Assembly: GCA_012520715.1 (NCBI GenBank)
Contig: JAAYNT010000060.1
Span: forward strand, 1-8,992
From: Acholeplasmataceae bacterium
Lineage (GTDB): Bacteria; Bacillota_I; Bacilli_A; Acholeplasmatales; Acholeplasmataceae
Reading direction: 5' to 3'
Length of the DNA stretch: 8,992 nucleotides
The translations under genes and the position numbers were made by a program. Positions 1-6,298 of this stretch are shown one piece after another (the stretch's first letter is position 1; the number at the start of each line of letters is the position of its first letter). The notes under the pieces were generated by a model that searched no databases, was not told the origin of the DNA, and worked only from the letters and a program-made list of their open reading frames with translations.

Positions 1-1
1 A

Positions 2-181
2 TATTATAGTTTGAAAATGGCAGAACTAGTTGATGATTTAATATTATATATTATGTATCATGAATACTCGCATTTTATAGTTCCTAACCATTCTAAAGAC
101 TTTTATAAAGTCTTAGAAAAGTTAATGCCTAACTATAAAATAGCTAAAAAAAGATTAAAATTGACGCATCTATCGTCATAA
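2..181 (+). CDS. YgjP-like (DUF45, M48-type) zinc metallopeptidase, C-terminal part only
   Basis: This is the last 59 codons of a gene cut by the window edge, in frame 2 and ending at TAA 179-181. The peptide carries an HEYSH motif (codons 59-73), which fits the HExxH zinc-binding and catalytic motif. An NHSKDF segment follows, whose histidine (89-91) is the expected third zinc ligand, and then a MPNYK...KKRLK tail. This order (HExxH, NHSKxF, MPxYKxxxxxL) is typical of the YgjP/DUF45 family of SprT-like metal-dependent hydrolases. Family members are small soluble cytoplasmic proteins whose substrate is poorly known. The N-terminal region is missing, so length cannot be judged. No hairpin terminator separates it from greA, which has its own promoter 32 bases downstream. 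Confidence 0.75.
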   Translation, partial: YYSLKMAELVDDLILYIMYHEYSHFIVPNHSKDFYKVLEKLMPNYKIAKKRLKLTHLSS

Positions 182-212
182 AACGGTAAATCTTATTAAT
201 AATATCATTTTA

Positions 213-221
213 TGATATAAT
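213..221 (+). promoter_or_regulatory. Extended -10 promoter for greA and the yqeG-rsfS operon
   Basis: TGATATAAT is a perfect TATAAT -10 box (216-221) preceded by the TGn extension. A poor -35-like TTATTA lies at 193-198 with a 17-base spacer. Transcription would start near 228, leaving a leader of about 31 bases. AGAGG at 246-250 lies 8 bases before the greA ATG. The perfect extended -10 compensates for the weak -35, as expected for a housekeeping sigma factor. Confidence 0.7.
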
Positions 222-258
222 AAATAAGTAAATAAATTAAGAAATAGAGGTAATAATT

Positions 259-753
259 ATGACTAAAAGAGTATATGACTTAACAGAAGAGGGAGTTTTA
301 GAATACGAAGCTGAATTAACTCATCTAAAAGATGTCGCAAGACCACAAAACTTACTTAACTTAAAAGAAGCACGCGCTCAAGGTGACTTATCTGAAAATG
401 CTGATTATGATGCAGCAAGAACTCAGCAAGCTCAAATTGAAGGACGTATTAAAGAAATTGAAAACATCTTAAAAAACGTAAGAATCATTAAAGCAACTAA
501 TGATAATGTTGTTGGAATGGGTAAAAAAGTTAAACTACATTTTGTAAATCAAAATATGGTTAAAGAATTTGATATTGTCGGTGGACTTCAAGCCAATCCA
601 GGTCGTGGTACAATTTCAATTGAATCACCAATTGGAAAAGCAATTAGAAATCATCAAGTTGGTGATGAAGTAGTAGTTAAATCAGAAACTGGAAATGTAT
701 TTACAGTTGTTATTAAGGAAATAGGACTATCACAATCTGCCAAAAATGAATAA
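259..753 (+). CDS. greA: Transcript cleavage factor GreA
   Basis: GreA rescues backtracked RNA polymerase. It inserts its coiled coil into the secondary channel and stimulates cleavage of the extruded 3' RNA. The 164-residue protein shows the full family layout. Residues 1-78 form the antiparallel coiled coil with the tip signature GDLSENADYDAAR (42-54), including the catalytic acidic residues D43 and E46. The C-terminal FKBP-like domain carries the SPIGKAI and VGDEVVV segments (123-140). It is slightly longer than typical GreA (about 157-158 residues) because of a short polar tail (IGLSQSAKNE). That tail is encoded where the gene overlaps the yqeG start by 8 bases. The start is supported by AGAGG 8 bases upstream and by an extended -10 promoter. 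It is the first gene of a coupled set with yqeG, yqeH and yqeK/rsfS. Confidence 0.97.
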   Translation: MTKRVYDLTEEGVLEYEAELTHLKDVARPQNLLNLKEARAQGDLSENADYDAARTQQAQIEGRIKEIENILKNVRIIKATNDNVVGMGKKVKLHFVNQNMVKEFDIVGGLQANPGRGTISIESPIGKAIRNHQVGDEVVVKSETGNVFTVVIKEIGLSQSAKNE

Positions 754-1279
754 AAAAGTTCCAAACGAGTTTTATCCAAATATATATAATATCAACTATC
801 AAAACTTAAAAGACAAGGGTATTACAACCTTGTTTTTTGATTTGGATAATACTTTAATTCCTTATGATGTAGCTTTGTTAACTGACGAAGTAGTTAACCA
901 TCTTAAGGAGTTAGAAAAAGATTTTAAAGTTTTAATTATTACTAATAATAAAAATAGAAGAACTAAACTTGCAGTTGGAAATAATTTTTTATTTCTTGCT
1001 AATGCTAAAAAACCTTTTAAGTGTGGCTTTAAAAAAGGCTTAAACTTAACAAACTCTACTCCAAATGAAGTAGCATCAATTGGAGATCAACTAATGACTG
1101 ATGTTATTGGAGCTAAGAAAATGGGGTTTTATTCAATTTTAGTTAATCCAGTTGATCCAAAATCAGAAGGAATTCCAACTAAGATTAATCGTTTTAGAGA
1201 AAGATGTCTTTTAAAAAGAATTAAAAGAAGAGATCCAAAACTATATAAAGAGAGGTTAGATCAGTTTGAACCAAGATAA
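746..1279 (+). CDS. yqeG: YqeG family HAD-type phosphatase
   Basis: A 177-residue HAD phosphatase of the YqeG (IIIA, PGP-like) family. HAD motif I is FDLDNT (31-36) with nucleophile D32 and acid/base D34. Motif II is the T66 of IITNN, motif III a lysine in AKKP (87-90), and motif IV GDQLMTD (113-119). The first 25 residues, with the NEFYPNIYNINYQNLK segment, align by eye with the N-terminus of Bacillus YqeG, which supports the ATG at 746. The substrate is not established for bacterial members; yeast relatives dephosphorylate phosphatidylglycerophosphate. The start lies 8 bases inside greA and the nearest purine-rich SD-like stretch is about 20 bases away, so initiation is probably coupled to greA termination. 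The tail is basic (KRIKRRDPK). Next to yqeH, as in Bacillus. Confidence 0.93.
   Translation: MNKKVPNEFYPNIYNINYQNLKDKGITTLFFDLDNTLIPYDVALLTDEVVNHLKELEKDFKVLIITNNKNRRTKLAVGNNFLFLANAKKPFKCGFKKGLNLTNSTPNEVASIGDQLMTDVIGAKKMGFYSILVNPVDPKSEGIPTKINRFRERCLLKRIKRRDPKLYKERLDQFEPR
1248..1268 (+). promoter_or_regulatory. Ribosome binding site deciding a TTG start for yqeH
   Basis: AAGAGAGG (1248-1255) lies 10 bases before TTG 1266-1268. An in-frame TAG at 1257-1259 rules out any earlier start, and the zinc-finger CLGC codons follow only six codons after the TTG. Later ATGs would remove this finger. The start is therefore TTG, within the last 14 bases of yqeG. Confidence 0.8.
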
Positions 1280-2267
1280 AAGATGTTTAGGCTGCGGAGC
1301 TATATTATCGCTAGATAAAAATGAAGTTGGATATACTAAAAACTTAGAGATGGATTTTTGCCAAGCTTGTTTTCGCTTAAAGCATTACCGAAAGGTCGAA
1401 AAACATGTTCATCCGAATGTTATTCCAAAAATTGAACCTAATTCATTAGTATTAGTAGTAACTTCGGTGATGTATTTAGACTTAGTTTTTTCATATCCAA
1501 TTAAAAGATATTCAGATTCTGCCAAAATAGTCTATGTTATTAATCAACTTGATCTTTTACCGCATCAAACTAATTATGAATATTTATATCAAAGATTAAG
1601 AAAAGAAGCTAATGTTTATCATGCACCATATGATGATATTTTATTAATGTCTTCTACAAGTATAGAAGATATTAGAAAGCTTAGAGAATATATTAAAACA
1701 TATAATACCAAAAATGTTTACTTATTTGGAGTTCAAAATAGTGGTAAAACCACTATCTTTAACGCCCTTACTAATCAAGATTTAACACTTACTGATGTTA
1801 AAGCGGGCTTAACTCAAGATAAGATTACTAAAAAAGTAGACGGATATTACTTACATGACTTACCAGGCTTGTTTCAAGGTGGTTATTTGCATGAAATAAT
1901 GCCTTATGAAGAATATCGTAAGATTATCCCATTAACTGAATTTAAGCCGGTTATTTATCAAGTAAAAGAAGACCAAGCATTTTTAATTAATAAGTTTGTA
2001 TCAATTAATTACTTAAAAGGTAGTGATGATTCAATCGTTTTTTATACTAATAATTTAGATATTAAAAGAGTGAACCCCAATAACTTAAAATCGCAGTTTA
2101 ATCAAGTTTTTGATTATACTAAAACTAATTTTAAGTTAAACAAGAAAAAGAAATATCAAATAACATTAGCAGATTTTGGCTTAGTCCATTTAAATGGACC
2201 AGCCACAATTGAAATAACATATCCTAAAGGATTACATATTAGTTTAAAAGAGGCATTTTTCTTATGA
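1266..2267 (+). CDS. yqeH: Ribosome biogenesis GTPase YqeH (circularly permuted)
   Basis: YqeH is a circularly permuted GTPase needed for 30S subunit assembly in Bacillus. This 333-residue protein has an N-terminal four-cysteine zinc finger (C7, C10, C32, C35). The GTPase motifs come in permuted order: G4 NQLD (93-96), G5-like MSSTS (128-132), G1 P-loop GVQNSGKTT (155-163), then G3 DLPG (198-201). The C-terminal part (about 220-333) corresponds to the beta-rich extension of the family, a little shorter than the Bacillus protein (366). G4 has Q in place of the usual K. Translation starts at TTG, 14 bases inside yqeG. The frame ends with TGA, sharing ATGA with the next gene, which is direct evidence that TGA is a stop here. 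Confidence 0.95.
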   Translation: MNQDKRCLGCGAILSLDKNEVGYTKNLEMDFCQACFRLKHYRKVEKHVHPNVIPKIEPNSLVLVVTSVMYLDLVFSYPIKRYSDSAKIVYVINQLDLLPHQTNYEYLYQRLRKEANVYHAPYDDILLMSSTSIEDIRKLREYIKTYNTKNVYLFGVQNSGKTTIFNALTNQDLTLTDVKAGLTQDKITKKVDGYYLHDLPGLFQGGYLHEIMPYEEYRKIIPLTEFKPVIYQVKEDQAFLINKFVSINYLKGSDDSIVFYTNNLDIKRVNPNNLKSQFNQVFDYTKTNFKLNKKKKYQITLADFGLVHLNGPATIEITYPKGLHISLKEAFFL

Positions 2268-3139
2268 AAGATTTAGAAAAATTAGTATTTAATAAATTAA
2301 AAGATAATCCTTCTAGAATAAATCATGTTAAAGGTGTTATTAAAGTTGCAGAAGAGCTTGCTAAAATACATGATGAAGATGTTTTAAAAGCAAAACTTGC
2401 AGCCTTATTTCATGACTATACCAAATATGATGAAATATCAGAACAAACGAAATATCTAGATCAAGAAATAATAAAAAAATATCAAGATAACGAGTTTATG
2501 TATCACCCGTATAGTGCAGCAATTAAACTAAAACAATTAATACCTAACGTTCAAGATGATATACTAGATGCAATAAGGTATCATGTATTTGGTAGACCAA
2601 ACATGACAAAATTAGAAAAAATAATATTAATTTCAGATAAATCTGAACCATCTAGAACATTTGAAGATGCTAAAATTATATATAATTTAGCACTAAATAA
2701 TTTAGATGATGCAGTATTATATTTACTAGAAAGTAGTTTAAAACATTTAAAATCTAAGGGAGTAAAACCTTTAGATGAGCAAATACAGACATATAATTAT
2801 TATAAAAGAAAGGAAGAAATTATGGTTAAATACGAAAGTGTCGTAAAAGTTTTAGAAGATATTAAAGCAAAAGACATTAAAGTATATGATTTTAATAAAA
2901 CATCACCGTTTTATGATTATTTTATTATTGCAACTGTTAATGAACGTCAAGCTAACGCAGCAGCTAATAACTTAAAACAATCATTTAAAGACGAACTTCT
3001 AAATATTGAAGGTAAATCAAGCGGTTGGGTTTTAGTAGATTTAAATGATGTGATTGTTCATTTATTTCAAGCCCAAGAACGTGAGTTTTACGGTTTAGAT
3101 AAGATGTTATACGGCTTTCAAATCGATAATAATAAATAA
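2264..3139 (+). CDS. Fused YqeK HD-domain Ap4A hydrolase and ribosomal silencing factor RsfS
   Basis: One 291-residue frame carries two proteins that are separate neighbours in Bacillus. Residues 1-186 match YqeK, an HD-domain metal-dependent phosphohydrolase whose family hydrolyses diadenosine tetraphosphate symmetrically. H21, H50-D51 (FHDYTK), H81 (HPYSA), H107 (RYHVFGR) and D125 (ISDKSEPSR) are in the expected order. Residues 187-291 match RsfS, which binds ribosomal protein uL14 and blocks subunit joining in starvation. Visible are DYFIIAT, NERQANA, SGWVLVDLNDVIVHLF and EREFYGLDKM. Both halves have full family length, so the fusion fits loss of the yqeK stop codon. An in-frame ATG at 2822 with its own SD could also give free RsfS. 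The start overlaps the yqeH stop (ATGA), with AAAGAGG 10 bases upstream. A terminator follows. Confidence 0.93.
   Translation: MKDLEKLVFNKLKDNPSRINHVKGVIKVAEELAKIHDEDVLKAKLAALFHDYTKYDEISEQTKYLDQEIIKKYQDNEFMYHPYSAAIKLKQLIPNVQDDILDAIRYHVFGRPNMTKLEKIILISDKSEPSRTFEDAKIIYNLALNNLDDAVLYLLESSLKHLKSKGVKPLDEQIQTYNYYKRKEEIMVKYESVVKVLEDIKAKDIKVYDFNKTSPFYDYFIIATVNERQANAAANNLKQSFKDELLNIEGKSSGWVLVDLNDVIVHLFQAQEREFYGLDKMLYGFQIDNNK
2809..2824 (+). promoter_or_regulatory. rsfS: Internal ribosome binding site and ATG for stand-alone RsfS
   Basis: Inside the fused yqeK-rsfS frame, AAAGGAAG (2809-2816) lies 7 bases (counted from AAAGGA) before an in-frame ATG at 2822-2824, codon 187. This is the exact domain junction: initiation here would give a 105-residue complete RsfS. 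The signal is as good as the main start signals in this window and is probably the old rsfS start kept after yqeK lost its stop codon. Its use in vivo is inferred. Confidence 0.65.
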
Positions 3140-3156
3140 ATATAGATAATATAATA

Positions 3157-3183
3157 AATACTTGACCACAGTCAAGTATTTTT
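3157..3183 (+). terminator. Intrinsic terminator of the greA-rsfS operon
   Basis: A perfect 10-bp stem AATACTTGAC (3157-3166) / GTCAAGTATT (3171-3180) with a CACA tetraloop runs into TTTTT (3179-3183). It lies 17 bases after the rsfS stop. The AATA/TATT base of the stem makes it partly symmetrical. The same bases contain a candidate -35 box for the next gene. Confidence 0.85.
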
Positions 3184-3190
3184 ATATACT
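3162..3190 (+). promoter_or_regulatory. Promoter of the thioesterase-like gene, overlapping the terminator
   Basis: TTGACC (3162-3167, 5/6 to consensus) and TATACT (3185-3190, 5/6) are separated by exactly 17 bases. The -35 sits in the hairpin left arm and loop of the upstream terminator. Transcription would begin near 3197, so the ATG at 3200 would have almost no leader. The ATG at 3218 would have a leader of about 21 bases containing GGGGA. Confidence 0.6.
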
Positions 3191-3217
3191 AATTGTAATA
3201 TGAAATGGGGATATGAC

Positions 3218-3928
3218 ATGAAGTATAAATTAGAATTAAACGTTAATTATTTTGATAAATATGGATATAAATTGTTTGCTTATCCAATTTTGTTATCGCA
3301 ACTTAGTTTTGATCACCTAAAAGATACTGATCAAAGTTTTGGTATCTTGCTACAAGATAGATATGCGTGGGTTATTATTTCAATGAAGTTAAAGTTTTTA
3401 AAAAGAATTGATTTACCTACAACTTTTAATGGCAATACTTGGTATTCAGGTAGAAGAGGACCATATTTTAGAAGAGAATATGAAATAAAATCAAGTGATA
3501 ATTTAATAGTTGGAGCTTCTTATTCAATTTTATTTGATTTTGAAACTAATTCAATTTACAGAAAAAAAGAACTTCCTTTTATTTCACTTGATGTTAAAAA
3601 TAAACATTTAATAGATTTAAAAAGTGGTATTAGAGATGAGTTTGAATTAATAGAAATTGCCAAAGACAAAGTGAAAAACTCACACATTGATAACTTAGGA
3701 CATACTAATCATTTAAGATATGTTGAGTTTATTTATGATGCACTGACTGATGAGTTAATAAACGAAGCTTATACTTATAACACAATGGAGCTCTTTTTTC
3801 AAAAAGAGATGTTATTAAATCATAAGTATTCTGTTAACTATGAAAAAAAAGATGACAAGTTAATATTTCAAATAATTAATTTAACTACTAATGAAATATC
3901 ATTTACTTTAATACTATCAAACGAATAG
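3218..3928 (+). CDS. Acyl-ACP thioesterase-like double hot-dog protein
   Basis: A 236-residue protein resembling bacterial FatA-type acyl-ACP thioesterases, which release fatty acids from acyl carrier protein in the cytosol. The first hot-dog half has the AWVIISMKLKFLKRIDLP segment (50-67) followed by TW (74-75), a REYEI strand and LFDFETNSIYRK. The second half begins with VKNSHIDNLGHTNHLRYVEF (152-171), matching the family's V..SDxDxNxHVNNxxY active-site region. D158 and H162 are kept, but the expected Asn between them is Leu (L160), so activity is less certain. ATG 3218 is chosen because GGGG lies 7 bases upstream and the predicted transcript starts near 3197. A longer 242-residue reading from ATG 3200 has no SD. 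The TAG stop overlaps the SD of the next gene, implying co-transcription. Confidence 0.72.
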   Translation: MKYKLELNVNYFDKYGYKLFAYPILLSQLSFDHLKDTDQSFGILLQDRYAWVIISMKLKFLKRIDLPTTFNGNTWYSGRRGPYFRREYEIKSSDNLIVGASYSILFDFETNSIYRKKELPFISLDVKNKHLIDLKSGIRDEFELIEIAKDKVKNSHIDNLGHTNHLRYVEFIYDALTDELINEAYTYNTMELFFQKEMLLNHKYSVNYEKKDDKLIFQIINLTTNEISFTLILSNE

Positions 3929-3938
3929 AGGTAATTTT

Positions 3939-5774
3939 ATGTTAATTTCAAAATCTAGATTTTTAAACTTAATACGTTGTAATAGATTTGTTGCACTTCA
4001 AGAACTTGATAAAAAGGGCAGTGATGCCCTTATTACTTTTGATCCAAATTCAATTGAAGGTATTTATGCAGAAGAAGCATTAGAACGTAAAAGAATCATC
4101 CTTGAATCACTAAAAAGAAGTGATGATTATGATGAAGATGATGAAGATATTGATTTAAAAGATTTAGAAGAAGAAAGCCCGTTTGAAGAAGATTATAATA
4201 AAATAGAAATACTTGCTGCAAGAAAACTTAAAAATATGTATAAAGGTGCCAAAGTTCAATACGGACTAAAAACTTTTTCCCAAAAACACTTTGAAGCAGA
4301 AATTGATGGTTATAAGTTTCACTGTTTTTTAGACGTATACGTTGAAACAGAAGATGAAATAATAGTAGTAGAAGTTAAAGCTTCAACTTCTAGAAACTTA
4401 TTAAAAAGAGGCGGCAAAAACAAATTATTTACTAAAATGCCATCAGGAATTTATTACCGCTCACATGAAATTAATAAAGATCTAAGTATTCCCAATCAAA
4501 AAGCCCTATTTGATCCATTTACAAGTGATGGAAGAATGGGTTTTGACTTAGCATTTCAAAGATATGTTATTGAAAATAGTAATAAATTACCTAAAAAACC
4601 AATTAGATATTTCCTAGCTTTATTGAATCATGAATATATTTATGATGGTAAGAAAGATGAAAACCTAGAACCAATCTATTCAGATGATATTATTAGTTTT
4701 TTTGAATATACTAAACTTACTGAAGAGCTTAAAGAAGACTTAAAAAGATATTCAAATATAGTTATCACAAGAGTTAATAATATGGACGCAAGTCCTGTTA
4801 AAATTGGAAAACATTGTCTAAGAAATACAATTAGAGAATGTCCATATTTTAATGATATTTGTCGTGTTGATAAAAATATACCTGATTTTAACTCAATATT
4901 TACATATGTAGGAAATCACTATAAATTTCCAATGGGTGGCCTAAAAGAAAACGAAGAAGATAGATTTGAATTAATCGAAAAAGGCTATACTAAGGTATTA
5001 GACTTTGAAGATATTGATCTTAGAAATGATAATCAAAGAATTCAAAGACATGCAGTATTAAATGATGAACCTTACTATAAGTACTCATTAATTAAAGAAG
5101 GTATTAATATGATTAAATACCCAATTTATCATCTTGACTTTGAAACATTTGCTTCCCCTCTACCAAGATTTAAAGGTGAGAAGTGCTACACCCAATCAGT
5201 CTTTCAATACTCACTACATATTGAAAGAGAACCTGGTGTATGTGATATTGATAATGATCACTATGAATATTTAGTTAAAAATCATCTAGAAGATGAAAGA
5301 GAATTGTTATATAATCATTTAATAACAAAACTTGATGATCCAAACGGTATGATTTTAGCTTATAATGTTTCATTTGAAAAAAGAATATTAAGAGAATTAA
5401 ATGAATTATTTCCATATCATGATAAATTAATTAATCCTTTAATAGAAGATGCATTTGACTTAATGCATCTACTAAAAGGAAATGCCAAATTATTTAACTT
5501 AAAACAAACTGAGTTTTTATATTATGAATCTAAGTTAAATGGTAGTTTTTCTATTAAAAAGGTATTACCTATCTTTGCCCCCCATTTAGATTATTCAAAA
5601 TTAGATCAAGTTCAAAAAGGAACTGATGCTGTCTTGCAATTTTCTAAGCTTAACAACTTAAATCCAGCTGATTATAATAAGATGTATCAAAACTTACTAG
5701 CTTACTGTAAATTAGATACTTGGGCGATGGTAGTAGTACTTGATGAACTTCGAAAGAAAGTACTAGACAAATAA
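3939..5774 (+). CDS. DUF2779 protein: Cas4/RecB-like nuclease fused to DEDDy-type exonuclease domain
   Basis: A 611-residue protein recognised by its DUF2779 region (about 395-530; HLDFETFASPLPRF). The N-terminal half looks like a Cas4/RecB-type PD-(D/E)XK nuclease: SKSRFLNLIRC at the start, D132 in CFLDVYV, and E145-x-K147 in VVEVKAS. C14 and the late C293, C301, C308 cysteines give the one-plus-three pattern used for a 4Fe-4S cluster in Cas4 and AddB. The C-terminal half has DEDDy-like motifs: DFE (D400, E402), YNVSFE (475-480, with E at the usual Asp position), FDLMHL (506-511) and YCKLD (Y589, D593, i.e. YxxxD). Residues 62-86 are a very acidic insertion. AGAGGT overlaps the previous stop and lies 6 bases before the ATG, suggesting an operon with the thioesterase gene. 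Family identity is fairly sure; nuclease activity is inferred and its DNA/RNA substrate unknown. Confidence 0.82.
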   Translation: MLISKSRFLNLIRCNRFVALQELDKKGSDALITFDPNSIEGIYAEEALERKRIILESLKRSDDYDEDDEDIDLKDLEEESPFEEDYNKIEILAARKLKNMYKGAKVQYGLKTFSQKHFEAEIDGYKFHCFLDVYVETEDEIIVVEVKASTSRNLLKRGGKNKLFTKMPSGIYYRSHEINKDLSIPNQKALFDPFTSDGRMGFDLAFQRYVIENSNKLPKKPIRYFLALLNHEYIYDGKKDENLEPIYSDDIISFFEYTKLTEELKEDLKRYSNIVITRVNNMDASPVKIGKHCLRNTIRECPYFNDICRVDKNIPDFNSIFTYVGNHYKFPMGGLKENEEDRFELIEKGYTKVLDFEDIDLRNDNQRIQRHAVLNDEPYYKYSLIKEGINMIKYPIYHLDFETFASPLPRFKGEKCYTQSVFQYSLHIEREPGVCDIDNDHYEYLVKNHLEDERELLYNHLITKLDDPNGMILAYNVSFEKRILRELNELFPYHDKLINPLIEDAFDLMHLLKGNAKLFNLKQTEFLYYESKLNGSFSIKKVLPIFAPHLDYSKLDQVQKGTDAVLQFSKLNNLNPADYNKMYQNLLAYCKLDTWAMVVVLDELRKKVLDK

Positions 5775-5797
5775 AAAGAGCCGCCGGCTCTTTTTTA
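5773..5797. terminator. Bidirectional terminator between convergent genes
   Basis: AAAAAGAGCC (5773-5782) pairs with GGCTCTTTTT (5786-5795) around a GCC loop. Flanking A and T runs make it an intrinsic terminator on both strands. It is compact: the TAA of the DUF2779 gene (5772-5774) and the stop of the opposing thioredoxin-like gene (5797-5795 on the - strand) both overlap it. Confidence 0.9.
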
Positions 5798-6118
5798 TTC
5801 GTCAAATATTATTTTTAAGTTACGCTCTAATCTTGAAAAGTCAATAATTCTTGATTCCCTGTGTATTTCTTTATTTCCTTCAAATAATAAAATAGTTGGA
5901 ATTGTAAATATTAAGTGTTGACCTCTAAATTCAGGACTATCATCTAAATCAAGATAATAAATATCTAAGTTAGGAAATTTTTTAGACATAATATTATTAA
6001 TTCTAAACTCAGCAGCCTGACAAACTCCGCAATCATTTCCTTTTAAAAAGACCATTACTACTTTATCATTACTATTTAATATATTATTTAATTCTTTATC
6101 ATTAATATACTTAATCAT
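5795..6118 (-). CDS. Small thioredoxin-fold protein with CGVC active site
   Basis: A 107-residue thioredoxin-like protein. The strand VVMVFLKG (20-27) leads to the redox motif C30-G-V-C33. A YYLDLDD strand and the conserved cis-proline loop TIPT (P74) come before LLFEGNKE and a final helix. The usual thioredoxin WCGPC is replaced by DCGVC, so it may be a thioredoxin-like reductase with a different partner or redox potential. No signal peptide is seen, so it is cytoplasmic. A reading from an upstream ATG (6133-6131) would add MAVIK, but that ATG lies directly after the -10 box. The ATG at 6118 has GGCGG 8 bases upstream. It converges with the DUF2779 gene and diverges from the lipoprotein gene; a functional link to either is not shown. 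Confidence 0.85.
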   Translation of the reverse strand: MIKYINDKELNNILNSNDKVVMVFLKGNDCGVCQAAEFRINNIMSKKFPNLDIYYLDLDDSPEFRGQHLIFTIPTILLFEGNKEIHRESRIIDFSRLERNLKIIFDE

Positions 6119-6132
6119 TTTAATCACCGCCA
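6116..6132 (-). promoter_or_regulatory. Ribosome binding site deciding the thioredoxin start at 6118
   Basis: On the - strand GGCGGTGAT (6131-6123) resembles the full anti-SD match AGGAGGTGAT. GGCGG is 8 bases before the ATG at 6118-6116. The more upstream ATG (6133) is part of the same stretch and has no SD of its own. Confidence 0.75.
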
Positions 6133-6134
6133 TT

Positions 6135-6143
6135 ATTATACCA
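6135..6143 (-). promoter_or_regulatory. Extended -10 promoter of the thioredoxin-like gene
   Basis: The - strand reads TGGTATAAT: a perfect TATAAT (6140-6135) with the TGn extension (6143-6141). No convincing -35 is seen. The transcript would start near 6128-6131, giving a very short leader before the ATG at 6118. Confidence 0.65.
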
Positions 6144-6200
6144 AAGAATTGGCTTATTTATGATAAATTTGCAATTTTTATAAATAATTTCAAACAATTA

Positions 6201-6281
6201 AAAATTAAGTCAATTGTGTGAAAATTAAGATAATTAAAAATAATTCCAATAAATCATCACCCTCGTTCGTATTATAGGTGA
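6201..6281 (+). promoter_or_regulatory. Regulatory region upstream of the lipoprotein gene
   Basis: Near-identical 15-base direct repeats starting AAAATTAAG (6201-6215 and 6221-6235, 13/15 matching) are spaced 20 bases apart, two helical turns. Downstream, CGTATTAT (6268-6275) could be the -10 element. It is only 5/6 to TATAAT and lacks a TGn, but its CGTAT core resembles ECF -10 boxes. TCACC (6257-6261) and GGTGA (6277-6281) form an inverted pair around it. No clear -35 of either type was found, so promoter identity is tentative. Confidence 0.35.
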
Positions 6282-6298
6282 AAAAGGAGGAATGAATT

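Noticed and set aside
96..114. Hairpin AAGACTTT-TAT-AAAGTCTT as a terminator.
   Set aside because: It lies inside the metallopeptidase coding region and has no following T-run.
3200..3217. Longer N-terminus (MKWGYD) for the thioesterase-like protein.
   Set aside because: No Shine-Dalgarno, and the predicted transcript starts only about 3 bases before this ATG; the ATG at 3218 has GGGG at proper distance.
4014..4031. Hairpin AAGGGCA-GTGA-TGCCCTT early in the DUF2779 gene as an attenuator.
   Set aside because: Only a 7-bp stem within coding sequence, followed by TATTAC with no continuous T-run; probably chance.
3939..5774. CRISPR association suggested by the Cas4-like half of the DUF2779 protein.
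   Set aside because: No array of repeats and spacers and no other cas gene is visible in the window.
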